NCBI GenBank assembly: GCA_021793275.1 | Contig: JAJYTC010000018.1 | Coordinates: 1 to 40,995 of the forward strand | DNA from: Deltaproteobacteria bacterium | GTDB taxonomy: Bacteria > Desulfobacterota > Syntrophobacteria > Syntrophobacterales > Syntrophobacteraceae | DNA: 40,995 nucleotides | Reading direction: 5' to 3' | Part shown: piece by piece, positions 25,923 to 34,419 of the stretch | How positions within the stretch are numbered: the first letter of the stretch is position 1 | Layout of the letters: every line of letters starts with the position of its first letter | Made by a program: the position numbers and the translations under genes | The notes under the pieces: model-generated | Seen by the model: only the letters and a program-made list of their open reading frames with translations | The model's database searches: none | What the model was told of the DNA's origin: nothing

Positions 25923-27674
25923 ATGCGGAAGGGGGTACCCGTGTCCGTAGCATTGTCCATCCTCGATTCGCTGGTCAGTGGCGTGGTAGCCATAGACCGA
26001 GAGGTCAATATAACGGTCTGCAACGAGGCTGCCGCCGGCATGCTCGGTATTACCAAGAAACAGGCGGTCGGCCTGAACCTTTTGACCCTGGTTCCCAATG
26101 CCGGTCTGATAAACGTCCTGCGCACGGGCCAGCCGGAAGTTGGACGTCTGAGGGTCAAAGGAGGCAGGACGATTCTTGCCAGTCGTACCCCCATTCTGCA
26201 CAATGGCGTGATGATCGGCGCCGTTTCGGTTTTTCAGGACATTACCGAAATGGAAAAGATTTCGCGCGAACTCGATTCGACCAAGGTCCTGGTCCATACC
26301 CTCGAAGAAGTGCTGGCGGGCGCGGGCGAATGGATGGTCGTCGTGGATTCATACGGTTTCATAACAATGATGAGCGAGGATTATGCCGCGTTCAACGGCA
26401 TGAGTCTTTCCGAGGCGATAGGAAAGCATGTAACCGAGGTCATCGAGAACACCCGTATGCATATTGTGGCTCAAACCGGCGTGGCGGAAATGGGAGAGAG
26501 CCAGTCGATCCGGGGCACCAACGTGATAGTAAACCGTGTGCCGCTAAAGGACGGCGACCGTATTGTGGGCGCTTACGGACGGGTTGTTTTCAAGGATATG
26601 GAACAGCTTTGGGAACTGGCTGCAAAGCTCAAAGTGCTTGAATCCAAGGTGAGATATTATGAAAAGGAGCTCACCCATCTCAGGGGAGCGCGCTACACCT
26701 TTCGGAGCATTCTCGGGAGCGGACCGGCCATTACCGCCGCCAAGGGGGAGGCTCTCTGGGCGGCTAAGGGCGACTCGACTGTGCTGCTGAGCGGTGAAAC
26801 GGGCACAGGGAAAGAACTTTTCGCCCATTCCGTTCACGCTGCGGGCCGCCGTCGAAGCGGTCCGTTTATCAAGCTCAACTGCGCGGCCGTACCCGCCGAA
26901 CTGATCGAATCCGAGCTGTTCGGTTACGAAGAAGGCGCCTTTACCGGGGCCAAAAAGGGAGGCAAGCCCGGAAAGTTCGAGATGGCAGCGGGAGGAACGC
27001 TCTTTCTGGATGAAATAGGCGATATGCCTGCCTCGATGCAGGCAAAGCTGCTGCGCGTACTCCAGGAACGCGAAGTCGAACGGCTCGGCGGGACATCGGC
27101 AAGGCGGATCGACCTGAGAATTATAGCGGCTACCGCGCAAAAGCTCGAAGAGCTCGTGGGACAGGGAAAATTCCGGGCCGATCTCTATTACAGGATACAT
27201 GTCATTCCCATTCGCATTCCCGCTCTTCGCGAAAGAATCGAGGACATAGAACCGATCTCCACCAATTTTCTCGCCCGGTATGCCGTGGAGACCGGCGAAC
27301 CGGTGCGAAAAATATCCCTTGAGGCGCTCGATGTTTTGCGCTCCTACCACTGGCCGGGAAACGTTCGCGAACTTCAAAACGTCCTGGAGCGCTCGGTGGC
27401 TCTTTCGAGGGGGGATACGATCATGGCGGCCCATCTGCCTCCTCACCTGCTCGCAAAGGCCCCCACCCTCAACAAAGCCTCCGCGCCGGGCTCGCTTGCC
27501 CAGGTGCGTATCGAAGCCGAGCGCAACGCCATCCTGGCCGCGCTCCAGGCAACCGGGGGCAACAAGTCGCGGGCCGCCTCCCTTTTGCAGATCCACCGGG
27601 TAAAGCTGCATGAAAAAATCAGGCGTTACGGGATAAGGAATAGTGAGTTGAGGATAAGGGGGGATCAGTCGTAA
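25923..27674 (+). CDS. PAS-PAS sigma-54-dependent transcriptional activator
   Basis: This 583-residue enhancer-binding protein has two N-terminal PAS domains (about 5-110 and 125-235). A coiled linker follows (LAAKLKVLESKVRYYEKEL). The AAA+ domain (about 260-490) has Walker A GETGTGKE, the GAFTGA loop and FLDEIGD. A Fis-type helix-turn-helix lies near 545-575. There is no receiver, so it likely senses a small molecule or redox state directly. A GTG at 25941 has a better ribosome site (AAGGGGG) than the ATG at 25923 and would remove only 6 residues. The two palindromes and -24/-12 promoter just downstream are its presumed targets, making it the local activator of the hydratase-transporter-CoA-transferase operon. 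Confidence 0.92.
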   Translation: MRKGVPVSVALSILDSLVSGVVAIDREVNITVCNEAAAGMLGITKKQAVGLNLLTLVPNAGLINVLRTGQPEVGRLRVKGGRTILASRTPILHNGVMIGAVSVFQDITEMEKISRELDSTKVLVHTLEEVLAGAGEWMVVVDSYGFITMMSEDYAAFNGMSLSEAIGKHVTEVIENTRMHIVAQTGVAEMGESQSIRGTNVIVNRVPLKDGDRIVGAYGRVVFKDMEQLWELAAKLKVLESKVRYYEKELTHLRGARYTFRSILGSGPAITAAKGEALWAAKGDSTVLLSGETGTGKELFAHSVHAAGRRRSGPFIKLNCAAVPAELIESELFGYEEGAFTGAKKGGKPGKFEMAAGGTLFLDEIGDMPASMQAKLLRVLQEREVERLGGTSARRIDLRIIAATAQKLEELVGQGKFRADLYYRIHVIPIRIPALRERIEDIEPISTNFLARYAVETGEPVRKISLEALDVLRSYHWPGNVRELQNVLERSVALSRGDTIMAAHLPPHLLAKAPTLNKASAPGSLAQVRIEAERNAILAALQATGGNKSRAASLLQIHRVKLHEKIRRYGIRNSELRIRGDQS

Positions 27675-27688
27675 CCGATTGGCTACAG

Positions 27689-27704
27689 GTACCGATTCCG
27701 GTAC
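27689..27704. promoter_or_regulatory. activator-binding palindrome 1 (UAS candidate)
   Basis: The 16-bp inverted repeat GTACCG-ATTC-CGGTAC starts 15 nt after the activator gene. It has the same GTACC..GGTAC outline and 4-nt centre as the site at 27768-27793, whose centre is 84 bp away (about eight helical turns). This is the spacing expected for cooperative enhancer sites of a sigma-54 activator. Confidence 0.7.
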
Positions 27705-27767
27705 ACTCCTCCCCCGATCGGCACGAGATGCAGAACCCCGCGAAGGTGCGGCGCCTGTTTTCCAAAA

Positions 27768-27793
27768 GGGATGTACCCGAACGGGTACATCCC
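27768..27793. promoter_or_regulatory. activator-binding palindrome 2 (UAS candidate)
   Basis: A perfect inverted repeat with 11-nt arms (GGGATGTACCC and its complement) and a GAAC centre. It lies about 110 bp upstream of the -24/-12 promoter, a normal enhancer distance. No T-run follows, so it is unlikely to be a terminator for the preceding gene. Confidence 0.72.
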
Positions 27794-27891
27794 CAGAACC
27801 TCTCCCCTTCCCTGCCCCTCTGCTCTTTTTTTCCATTCCGCCCGCAGCCGGGGCTGTTTAAAAAAACCTCTCCACCCGGTTTTTTCTATCC

Positions 27892-27907
27892 TGGCGCAGA
27901 CGTTGCA
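27892..27907 (+). promoter_or_regulatory. sigma-54 (-24/-12) promoter of the uptake/CoA-transferase operon
   Basis: TGGCGCAGACGTTGCA matches both the TGGC (-24) and TTGCA (-12) elements with correct spacing. It would start a transcript near 27919, about 50 nt upstream of the MaoC-type gene. A sigma-54 activator gene and paired palindromes lie immediately upstream. Confidence 0.82.
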
Positions 27908-27968
27908 CCATGTCGCTCAGACCCGGGGCGCCCGTTTTTATCGGCAGCATCAGCTTTGGAGAGCGTGC

Positions 27969-28373
27969 ATGTACAAAGTCGGAGATTCCGCCGAAATATC
28001 CAAGCTCATCACTGAAGAAGACGTCTACCTCTTTGCCGGAATAACCGGAGACAGGAACCCGTTACACATTTCCAACGATTTCGCCTTGAAGACGAGGTTC
28101 GGCGAGCGGATTGCCCATGGCCTGCTGACCGCCGGCGTTGTCTCGGCCGCGTTGGGAATGAAACTGCCCGGTCCCGGCTCCATCCCTTTGTCGCAGACGC
28201 TCAGGTTCCTGGCGCCGGTCAAGATAGGCGACCAGATCACCGCCCGCGTTCAAATCGAAGAAATAACCGCCGACGGGCTTCGCTTCACGACCCGGTGTTT
28301 CAACCAGAATTCGGAGTTGGTCCTGGACGGGGAGGCGATTGTCGAGCCTCCCGCAAAGAACTCGAGGACCTGA
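27969..28373 (+). CDS. MaoC-like (R)-specific enoyl-CoA hydratase
   Basis: This 134-residue hot-dog-fold protein resembles PhaJ-type hydratases. The catalytic Asp/His pair is visible as D28 and H33 in the motif AGITGDRNPLH, followed by ARFG-like TRFGERIAHGLL. It should add water to a trans-2-enoyl-CoA or remove it from a 3-hydroxyacyl-CoA. The ATG at 27969 has GGAG 7-9 nt upstream; in-frame sequence from 27771 crosses the enhancer and promoter and is not coding. As first gene of the operon, it suggests that the acid imported and activated by the next genes is processed through an enoyl-CoA or hydroxyacyl-CoA. Confidence 0.87.
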   Translation: MYKVGDSAEISKLITEEDVYLFAGITGDRNPLHISNDFALKTRFGERIAHGLLTAGVVSAALGMKLPGPGSIPLSQTLRFLAPVKIGDQITARVQIEEITADGLRFTTRCFNQNSELVLDGEAIVEPPAKNSRT

Positions 28374-28404
28374 TGCGCAAACGGAATCAAGAGGAGGAAG
28401 GCAG

Positions 28405-29607
28405 ATGAGAAAGGGATTTTGGGTGGTTCTTTTGATGCTGGTGTTTGCTTCGACCGCCATGGCGGCCGAACCGATCAAGATCGGGGCAATGTATCCCTTG
28501 TCGGGCAGGGCGGCCGATCTGGGGATCACGTGCAACCAGGGAGCGCAACTGGCGGTAAATCAAATCAACGCGAAGGGGGGAGTACTGGGCAGAAAACTCG
28601 AATTGCTCTCGGCCGACAGCAAGGCCAATACCCAGGAAGCCGTGTCGCTTGCCAACATGTATATTCTGAAAGACAACGTCAATTTTCTTTTCGGTACGGT
28701 GAGTTCGGCAGCAGCCCCGGCGGTTGCGCAGGTGGCCAAAGAAAACAAGACTATCTTCATGGCCACGGTAGCTTCCACCGATACGCTCACCACGACGGAC
28801 TGGAACCGCTATACGTTCCGCGCGGGCACCTGCAATTCCCAGGAGGCCAATTCACTGGCCCTTTATACGCCGAAAAATCTGGTCACGTTTTACAACATCG
28901 GCCCCAACTACGAGTACGGAAGGACCATGTGGTCGCTCTACAAGGCTAAAATCGCCCAACTCAACCCGAAGGCCAAATTTATCGGCGAGCAGTGGCCGAA
29001 GCTTTTCGAACCCGATTACACTCCCTACATCAATGCGATCCTCGCCGCCAAACCGGATGCTGTTTTTTGCAGTCTGTGGGGCGGCGACCTCGTGGCCTTC
29101 ATAAAACAGGCAAAACCTTACGGACTGTTCAAGAAAATAAAATGGATCATCCCCACGGGGGCGGATGTAACTGTCACCCAGGCGCTCGGCAAAAGCATGC
29201 CTACCGGTCTCATCGTCGATCAGCGCTACTATTTCTACTGGCCCAAGACGGCTCGAAACGAAGAATTCGTAAAGGCCTACAGGGCCGCTTACAAGAACTA
29301 TCCCAGCGCATGGGCCGAAGAAGGCTATGACGGCGTCTACTTTCTGGCCGACGCCATGAAGAAGGCAAAATCGACGGATACCGACAAGGTTATCAAGGCG
29401 CTGGAAGGACTCACGATAAACGCCCCGAGAGGAAAGGCGACCATGCGCAAACAGGACCACCAGATGGTGTGCAATTACATGGTGGGAGAGACGACCTTCA
29501 CGAAGGCCTATCCGTTTGCAATTACCGGACATGACCGCGTCTTTCCGGCAAACGAAGTGATTTATCCGCTAAGCGTGTGGGAAAAGGCGCAGGCGGCGAA
29601 AAAGTAG
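28405..29607 (+). CDS. branched-chain amino acid-type ABC transporter substrate-binding protein
   Basis: This 400-residue periplasmic binding protein (LivK/ANF-receptor fold) has a signal peptide with cleavage after ASTAMA, giving a mature start of AEPIKIGAMYPLSG. Binding-fold segments include GRAADLG, QLAVNQINAKGGVLG and VSSAAAPAVAQVAKEN. The length fits the family. The ATG at 28405 has a strong AGGAGGA ribosome site and lies 31 nt after the hydratase gene. In catabolic clusters such proteins often bind organic acids, including aromatic ones, rather than amino acids; the CoA-transferase genes downstream favour an acid substrate. Confidence 0.9.
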   Translation: MRKGFWVVLLMLVFASTAMAAEPIKIGAMYPLSGRAADLGITCNQGAQLAVNQINAKGGVLGRKLELLSADSKANTQEAVSLANMYILKDNVNFLFGTVSSAAAPAVAQVAKENKTIFMATVASTDTLTTTDWNRYTFRAGTCNSQEANSLALYTPKNLVTFYNIGPNYEYGRTMWSLYKAKIAQLNPKAKFIGEQWPKLFEPDYTPYINAILAAKPDAVFCSLWGGDLVAFIKQAKPYGLFKKIKWIIPTGADVTVTQALGKSMPTGLIVDQRYYFYWPKTARNEEFVKAYRAAYKNYPSAWAEEGYDGVYFLADAMKKAKSTDTDKVIKALEGLTINAPRGKATMRKQDHQMVCNYMVGETTFTKAYPFAITGHDRVFPANEVIYPLSVWEKAQAAKK

Positions 29608-29614
29608 GGGAAAG

Positions 29615-29684
29615 GAAGCGAGAAGCGAGGAGCGGGGAGCTAACGGGTTGCTGCTTCCTGCTCCCTGCTTCAAGGGGTTTTTTT
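29615..29684 (+). terminator. intercistronic hairpin with T-run (possible attenuator)
   Basis: Two imperfectly complementary purine- and pyrimidine-rich arms (29615-29640 and 29650-29671) can form a long hairpin, followed by GGGG and seven T residues directly before the permease ATG. It could lower permease expression relative to the abundant binding protein, or protect the upstream mRNA end. Confidence 0.5.
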
Positions 29685-31649
29685 ATGCATCTTTCGTTTT
29701 TGACCATTCAAATTTTGAGTGCGTTGCGCGAGGCGGCCTTTCTATTTTTGATTTCCTCGGGTCTGACCCTGATTTTCGGAGTCCTTAACATTCTCAACTT
29801 CGCCCACGGTTCACTCTACATGCTGGGCGCCTATTTCATCTTCTGGCTCACCATACACTTCGCCGGCCCCACCGCATTCTTTTTTGCGCTCATCGCCGCC
29901 CCCCTGGGCGTGGGCCTGATAGCCATGCTTATCGAGATGGGGCTTCTGAGACGCATTTACGTCCAGGAAGAAATCTACCAACTGCTGCTCACCTATTCCC
30001 TTGTTCTGATACTCGACGATCTGGCAAAGATAGTCTTCGGCGCGGACTATAAATCGATTTCAAAACCCGCGTGCCTCTCGGGGGCGGTCCATTTTCTCGG
30101 CAGCACGGTGCCGGTCTACACTATTTTGGTCGTGACCGCGGCCCCGGTCATTGCGGTCCTCATGTGGCTTCTGCTCTACCGGACCCGGTTCGGCAAGGTG
30201 GTGCGGGCCACTTCCTCGGACCGCGAAATCGCCGACGCGCTCGGAATTAATATGACAAGGATCTTCACGCTCGTTTTCGGCATCGGAGCGGTATTGGGGG
30301 GTTTTGCGGGCGCGTTGGCCGGACCCGTCCGAACGGTTTTTCCGACCGCTGGAGACGAGGTCATAATCCAGTCATTCGTGGTTGTTGTGATCGGCGGGCT
30401 CGGGAGCCTGTGGGGGGCTGCGGTCGGCTCGCTTTTGATCGGCGCGCTCGAGACGGTGGGGATAATCCTTTTTCCCAATTTCGAAATGGCGCTGATCTAT
30501 CTGCTGATGGTGGCCGTTCTCATCGTAAGGCCGTGGGGTCTTTTTGGAAAGCCGATCAAAACAAGATCGCTCTCGGAGAAGAACCCGGGTATGGACGCCA
30601 GGGAGATTTCCCCGGTGCATTACTCGACCCATCCGGCCCTTCGCTATGCGCTGCTCGTCGGACTCCTGCTCCTGCCGCTTTTCGCCGGCCGTTACTACCA
30701 GTATCTTTTAAGCGAGGTTTTCATAGCGGCGCTTATGGCCGTGTCCTTCAATCTTCTCCTGGGCACAACGGGGCTTTTGTCTTTTGGCCAGGCGGCTTTC
30801 TACGGCGTTGGCGCCTACACCGTCGCCCTGTTTTTAACCAAAACGGGGATGGGAACCTTGCCCGCCCTTGCCCTCGGTGTTCTTGCATCTGCAATCGCGG
30901 CGGCAGTGATCGGAATTTTCTGCATCCGTCTCACCGGGGTCCATTTCGCCATGCTAACTCTAGCCTTCGGGCAGCTTCTCTACACCGTGGCCTTCAAGTG
31001 GTACGGTTTTACAGGGGGTGACAACGGCATCCAGGGCATTCCGGCAAAACCGATCTTCCTTGGCGGCCACCCGATAGATATCTGGTCCATAAAGGGAATG
31101 TATTATTTCATCCTGGTGATCGTCTGGGTTTCGGTGGCGCTTTTGCGCCGCGTGCGCTGCTCGCCCTTCGGGGCCACACTGAAAGCGATCCGCGAAAACG
31201 GGCAGCGCGCCGCCTACCTGGGTCTAAACGTGAAAATGCACCAGTTGGCGGCCTTCGTCATAGCGGGCGCATTCACCGGCCTGGCAGGGGGCCTTTATGC
31301 CGTCATGTCCCGGTCGATCACCCCCGACATTATCAACTGGACCATGTCCGCAGAGCCGGTGCTGATAACGATTATAGGCGGCATTTACTCCTTCGCCGGA
31401 CCGGCGGTCGGGGCGGCGGTATTCGTTATTCTAAACGAGTACATCGTAGCATGGACCGAAAACTGGTCGCTCGTGCTCGGTCTGGTGCTCCTGGGCCTCG
31501 TGCTGCTTCTTCCGGGTGGCATCGTGGGCGCGTTCAACGGCCAGGCCAGGGAATTGCTGGTCAAAATCAGGTGGATAAAACATTGGGCTTTCTCGAAGTC
31601 AACGGAATCAAAAAAACCTTTGGAGGACTTAGAGCCCTCCAGGACGTAA
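29685..31649 (+). CDS. fused branched-chain-type ABC permease (LivH-LivM)
   Basis: This 654-residue membrane protein joins both permeases in one chain. The LivH half (about 1-290) has the GLTLIFGVLNILNFAHGSLYML start and an EAA-like loop ADALGINMTRIFTLVFGIGA. The LivM half (about 330-620) has NLLLGTTGLLSFGQAAFYGVGAY and a second EAA-like loop RAAYLGLNVKMHQLAAFVI. A short hydrophilic linker (about 300-330) separates them. The ATG at 29685 follows AAGGGG. The C-terminus extends about 65 nt into the ATPase gene. LivHM fusions are known but less common than separate genes. Confidence 0.9.
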   Translation: MHLSFLTIQILSALREAAFLFLISSGLTLIFGVLNILNFAHGSLYMLGAYFIFWLTIHFAGPTAFFFALIAAPLGVGLIAMLIEMGLLRRIYVQEEIYQLLLTYSLVLILDDLAKIVFGADYKSISKPACLSGAVHFLGSTVPVYTILVVTAAPVIAVLMWLLLYRTRFGKVVRATSSDREIADALGINMTRIFTLVFGIGAVLGGFAGALAGPVRTVFPTAGDEVIIQSFVVVVIGGLGSLWGAAVGSLLIGALETVGIILFPNFEMALIYLLMVAVLIVRPWGLFGKPIKTRSLSEKNPGMDAREISPVHYSTHPALRYALLVGLLLLPLFAGRYYQYLLSEVFIAALMAVSFNLLLGTTGLLSFGQAAFYGVGAYTVALFLTKTGMGTLPALALGVLASAIAAAVIGIFCIRLTGVHFAMLTLAFGQLLYTVAFKWYGFTGGDNGIQGIPAKPIFLGGHPIDIWSIKGMYYFILVIVWVSVALLRRVRCSPFGATLKAIRENGQRAAYLGLNVKMHQLAAFVIAGAFTGLAGGLYAVMSRSITPDIINWTMSAEPVLITIIGGIYSFAGPAVGAAVFVILNEYIVAWTENWSLVLGLVLLGLVLLLPGGIVGAFNGQARELLVKIRWIKHWAFSKSTESKKPLEDLEPSRT

Positions 31650-32338
31650 GTTTTTCGGTGGCCAAAGGCGAGATCCGGGCGATCATCGGGCCCAACGGCG
31701 CAGGAAAGTCAACGCTCTTTAACGTGATGACCGGCCTGCTACCCCCCGATTGCGGCCAGGTGATCTTTAACGGGGCCAGGATTTCCGGCCTTCCGCCCCA
31801 CCGCATCATACGCAGGGGGATCGGCAGGTCTTTTCAGATCACCAACATCTTTCCGCGCATGTCGGTCTTCGAAAACGTGCAGGTGGCGCTTTTCGCCATG
31901 CACCGGAAAAACCGGGATTCCTTTTCGGCCGCGCGCAAGTTCGGGGGAATCGAAGAGGAAACCCTGTTCATCCTCGACGAGGTAGGCCTTGCCGACAAGA
32001 CGAATTCACCGGCGTCTGTTCTTTCCCACGGGGACCAAAAGAGGCTTGAGATCGCCATATCGCTTGCATCGCGGCCGATGCTTCTCATGCTTGACGAACC
32101 GACGGCCGGGATGTCCCGCTTCGAAAGCCGATCAACCGTGGAACTGCTAAAGAAAATCGCCGCAGCCCAAGGGCTGACCCTGATCTTCACCGAGCACGAC
32201 ATGGATATCGTTTTCGGCATTTCGCACAAGATCACCGTGCTGCAGCAGGGCACGGTCATAGCCGACGGAACGCCCGAAGAGATAAGGAACAACCCCGAGG
32301 TAAAACGCGCCTACCTTGGCGAGGAAATATTGGATTGA
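31583..32338 (+). CDS. livG: branched-chain-type ABC ATPase (LivG)
   Basis: This ATPase of about 251 residues has Walker A GPNGAGKST, a signature LSHGDQKRLEIA (the Gly-Gly of LSGG is replaced by His-Gly, common in LivG), Walker B LLMLDEP and switch TEHDM. No ATG fits the N-terminus: TTG at 31583 with AGGTGG upstream, or GTG at 31571, are the likely starts, both inside the end of the permease gene. The C-terminal PEVKRAYLGEE is a LivG hallmark. Confidence 0.88.
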   Translation: MGFLEVNGIKKTFGGLRALQDVSFSVAKGEIRAIIGPNGAGKSTLFNVMTGLLPPDCGQVIFNGARISGLPPHRIIRRGIGRSFQITNIFPRMSVFENVQVALFAMHRKNRDSFSAARKFGGIEEETLFILDEVGLADKTNSPASVLSHGDQKRLEIAISLASRPMLLMLDEPTAGMSRFESRSTVELLKKIAAAQGLTLIFTEHDMDIVFGISHKITVLQQGTVIADGTPEEIRNNPEVKRAYLGEEILD

Positions 32339-33051
32339 GCGTCATGGCCATGCTTGAACTGAAATCCGTAAATACTTTCTACGGGCGCAGCCACATACTC
32401 TTCGACGTATCGCTCTCGGTCGAAAAGGGCGAGGTGGTGAGCCTTATCGGCAGAAACGGGGCGGGCAAGAGCACCACCTTCCGGTCGATTATCGGCCTGA
32501 CCGCGCCGTTTTCGGGCGAAGTGACCTTCAAGGGCTCGCCCATAAAGGGGCTTAGACCTCATCAGATTTGCCGCAGGGGAGTGGGCTTTGTTCCGGAGGA
32601 CAGGCGCTGTTTTCCGGATCTCACGGTGCGGGAGAATCTCGAAGTGGTGGCAAGGAGGCAAAAAGAAACACCCTCGCCCTGGACGATAGAAAAGGTCTAC
32701 TCGATTTTTCCCCGTCTAAGGGAACGAGAAAAGAACCTTGGCTCCCAACTTTCGGGAGGCGAGCAGCAAATGCTGACGATCGGTCGCACCCTCATGACGA
32801 ACCCCGAGCTTCTTTTGCTCGACGAACCATCCGAAGGGCTTGCGCCGCTGGTCGTAAAGATGCTTGCGGAGATGATTATCGAGATCCGAAACGAGGGGGT
32901 CACGGTGCTATTGGCGGAACAAAACATCCATTTTTGCGCGAGGGTCTCGGACAGGGGCTACGTCATCGACAAAGGCGCTCTCCGGTACGGCGGGAAAATG
33001 TCCGACCTCATTTCGAACGAAGAAATAAAGGAAAAGTACCTGGCGGTTTAA
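32335..33051 (+). CDS. livF: branched-chain-type ABC ATPase (LivF)
   Basis: This ATPase of about 238 residues has Walker A GRNGAGKST, signature LSGGEQQM, Walker B LLLLDEP with the LivF-typical SEGLAP, and an AEQN switch region in place of the classical His loop. A TTG start at 32335 overlaps the livG stop by 4 nt and has GAGGA 10 nt upstream; ATG codons at 32344 and 32350 are alternatives. With LivG it forms the ATPase pair for the fused permease. Confidence 0.92.
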   Translation: MSVMAMLELKSVNTFYGRSHILFDVSLSVEKGEVVSLIGRNGAGKSTTFRSIIGLTAPFSGEVTFKGSPIKGLRPHQICRRGVGFVPEDRRCFPDLTVRENLEVVARRQKETPSPWTIEKVYSIFPRLREREKNLGSQLSGGEQQMLTIGRTLMTNPELLLLDEPSEGLAPLVVKMLAEMIIEIRNEGVTVLLAEQNIHFCARVSDRGYVIDKGALRYGGKMSDLISNEEIKEKYLAV

Positions 33052-33065
33052 AAATGGTGGGGACA

Positions 33066-34388
33066 ATGGAGAATCAGAACTATTTCGATTGGACCGAGGG
33101 TCTTTTTTGCAAATCGGACATATTCGGCAAACCCGAAGCGCTCAAAGGCGTTCGGGTGCTCGAGTTGTGCACTCGCGTTTTCGGGCCGATAACGGCCGAC
33201 CTTCTCGGGGATTTCGGGGCCGAGGTGATAAAAATAGAGCTTCCCGGAGTCGGAGACCTGATGCGCTATGTCGCCCCGCGCGGCTTTTTCTGGCAAAACA
33301 TGTCTCCTGCGTTCGCGCACATGAACCACAACAAGTACCATGTCGGCATAGACATTCGTAAACCCGAAGGCGGCGAGTTGCTAAGACGGCTGGTGCGAAG
33401 GTCGGACATCCTGGTCGAAAATTTTCGCCCCGGCACCATGGACAAATGGGGGGTGGGATACCGGGAGCTGAAGGAAGTCAACCCGGCCTTGATTTACCAG
33501 GCAAACAGCGGCTTTGGTCAATGGAGCAGCCAAAGGGACAGGCCCTCCTACGACGCTACATCCCAGGCCATGAGCGGCTTTTCGGCGACCACGGGGTTTG
33601 CGGGAAGAGCACCCCTCAAAACCGGGGTCTGGATAGGGGACTGCACGGGGGCGCTCTTTGCGGTTTTGGGCATCCTCAGCGCGCTCTATTACAGGAGAAA
33701 GACCGGAAAGGGACAGATCATCGACGTCTCACAGGGCGAAAGCCTGGTCCGGTGCCTCGACTGGACGTGGCTCTACCTGACGAGCTGCGGCAAGGAACGG
33801 GGCCTGCATGGAAACCGGGACATCGCCGTTTCTCCTTCGGCGGTTTTTCGCTGTAAGGACGGATTTATCGCCGTGGCCGCCATAAACGACCTCCAGTTCA
33901 AGGGGCTTTGCGCCGCGATAAACAGGCCCGAAATGGCGAGGGAGATGCGCTTTGCGACGTTCGAATCAAGGGTCGGCGAAGAAAATGCGAAAGCCCTGCA
34001 TGGTATTCTCTCCTCCTGGGCGCTCTCCAATACCATGGACGAAATCGAAAAGCTCGCCGAAGTCCACGGATTCGCCGCGCATCGGGTCAGCACCTCCCAA
34101 GATCACTACCATGACGAACACCTCAAAAGACGCGGGACTGTCTGGAATTTCGAAGACCCGCTCTATGGAGACGCCGTCGAGTACGGACCCGGACCGAAAC
34201 TTTCGGCCAGTCCGGGGCGCATGCGCTGGATGGCCAAGCCGGTAGGATTTCACAACGATTATGTATTTACGGACCTGCTCGGCCTTAGCGCGGAGAAGAT
34301 ACGGGAACTGGAAGAAAAAAAAGTCATAGGCCGATGGGACGACCGGGTCGGCGCCAAGCCCCCCGACGGCTGGAACGGCGGGTGTTGA
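33066..34388 (+). CDS. class III CoA-transferase, catalytic subunit (CaiB/BaiF family)
   Basis: This 440-residue family III CoA-transferase has GVRVLELCTRVFGP near 28-41, FGAEVIKIE at 50-58 and the SDILVENFRPG motif around 113-123. The catalytic Asp is D192 in the IGDCTG motif, aligning with Asp169 of formyl-CoA transferase. The enzyme moves CoA from a donor thioester to a free acid. ATG 33066 is preferred for its GGTGGGG site; ATG 33054 is also possible. It lies 14 nt after livF and 31 nt before a paralog that lacks the Asp, suggesting a heterodimer like benzylsuccinate CoA-transferase BbsEF. Confidence 0.88.
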   Translation: MENQNYFDWTEGLFCKSDIFGKPEALKGVRVLELCTRVFGPITADLLGDFGAEVIKIELPGVGDLMRYVAPRGFFWQNMSPAFAHMNHNKYHVGIDIRKPEGGELLRRLVRRSDILVENFRPGTMDKWGVGYRELKEVNPALIYQANSGFGQWSSQRDRPSYDATSQAMSGFSATTGFAGRAPLKTGVWIGDCTGALFAVLGILSALYYRRKTGKGQIIDVSQGESLVRCLDWTWLYLTSCGKERGLHGNRDIAVSPSAVFRCKDGFIAVAAINDLQFKGLCAAINRPEMAREMRFATFESRVGEENAKALHGILSSWALSNTMDEIEKLAEVHGFAAHRVSTSQDHYHDEHLKRRGTVWNFEDPLYGDAVEYGPGPKLSASPGRMRWMAKPVGFHNDYVFTDLLGLSAEKIRELEEKKVIGRWDDRVGAKPPDGWNGGC

Positions 34389-34419
34389 TTATCAGCTTAT
34401 GGGCAAGCAAGAGGAAATT

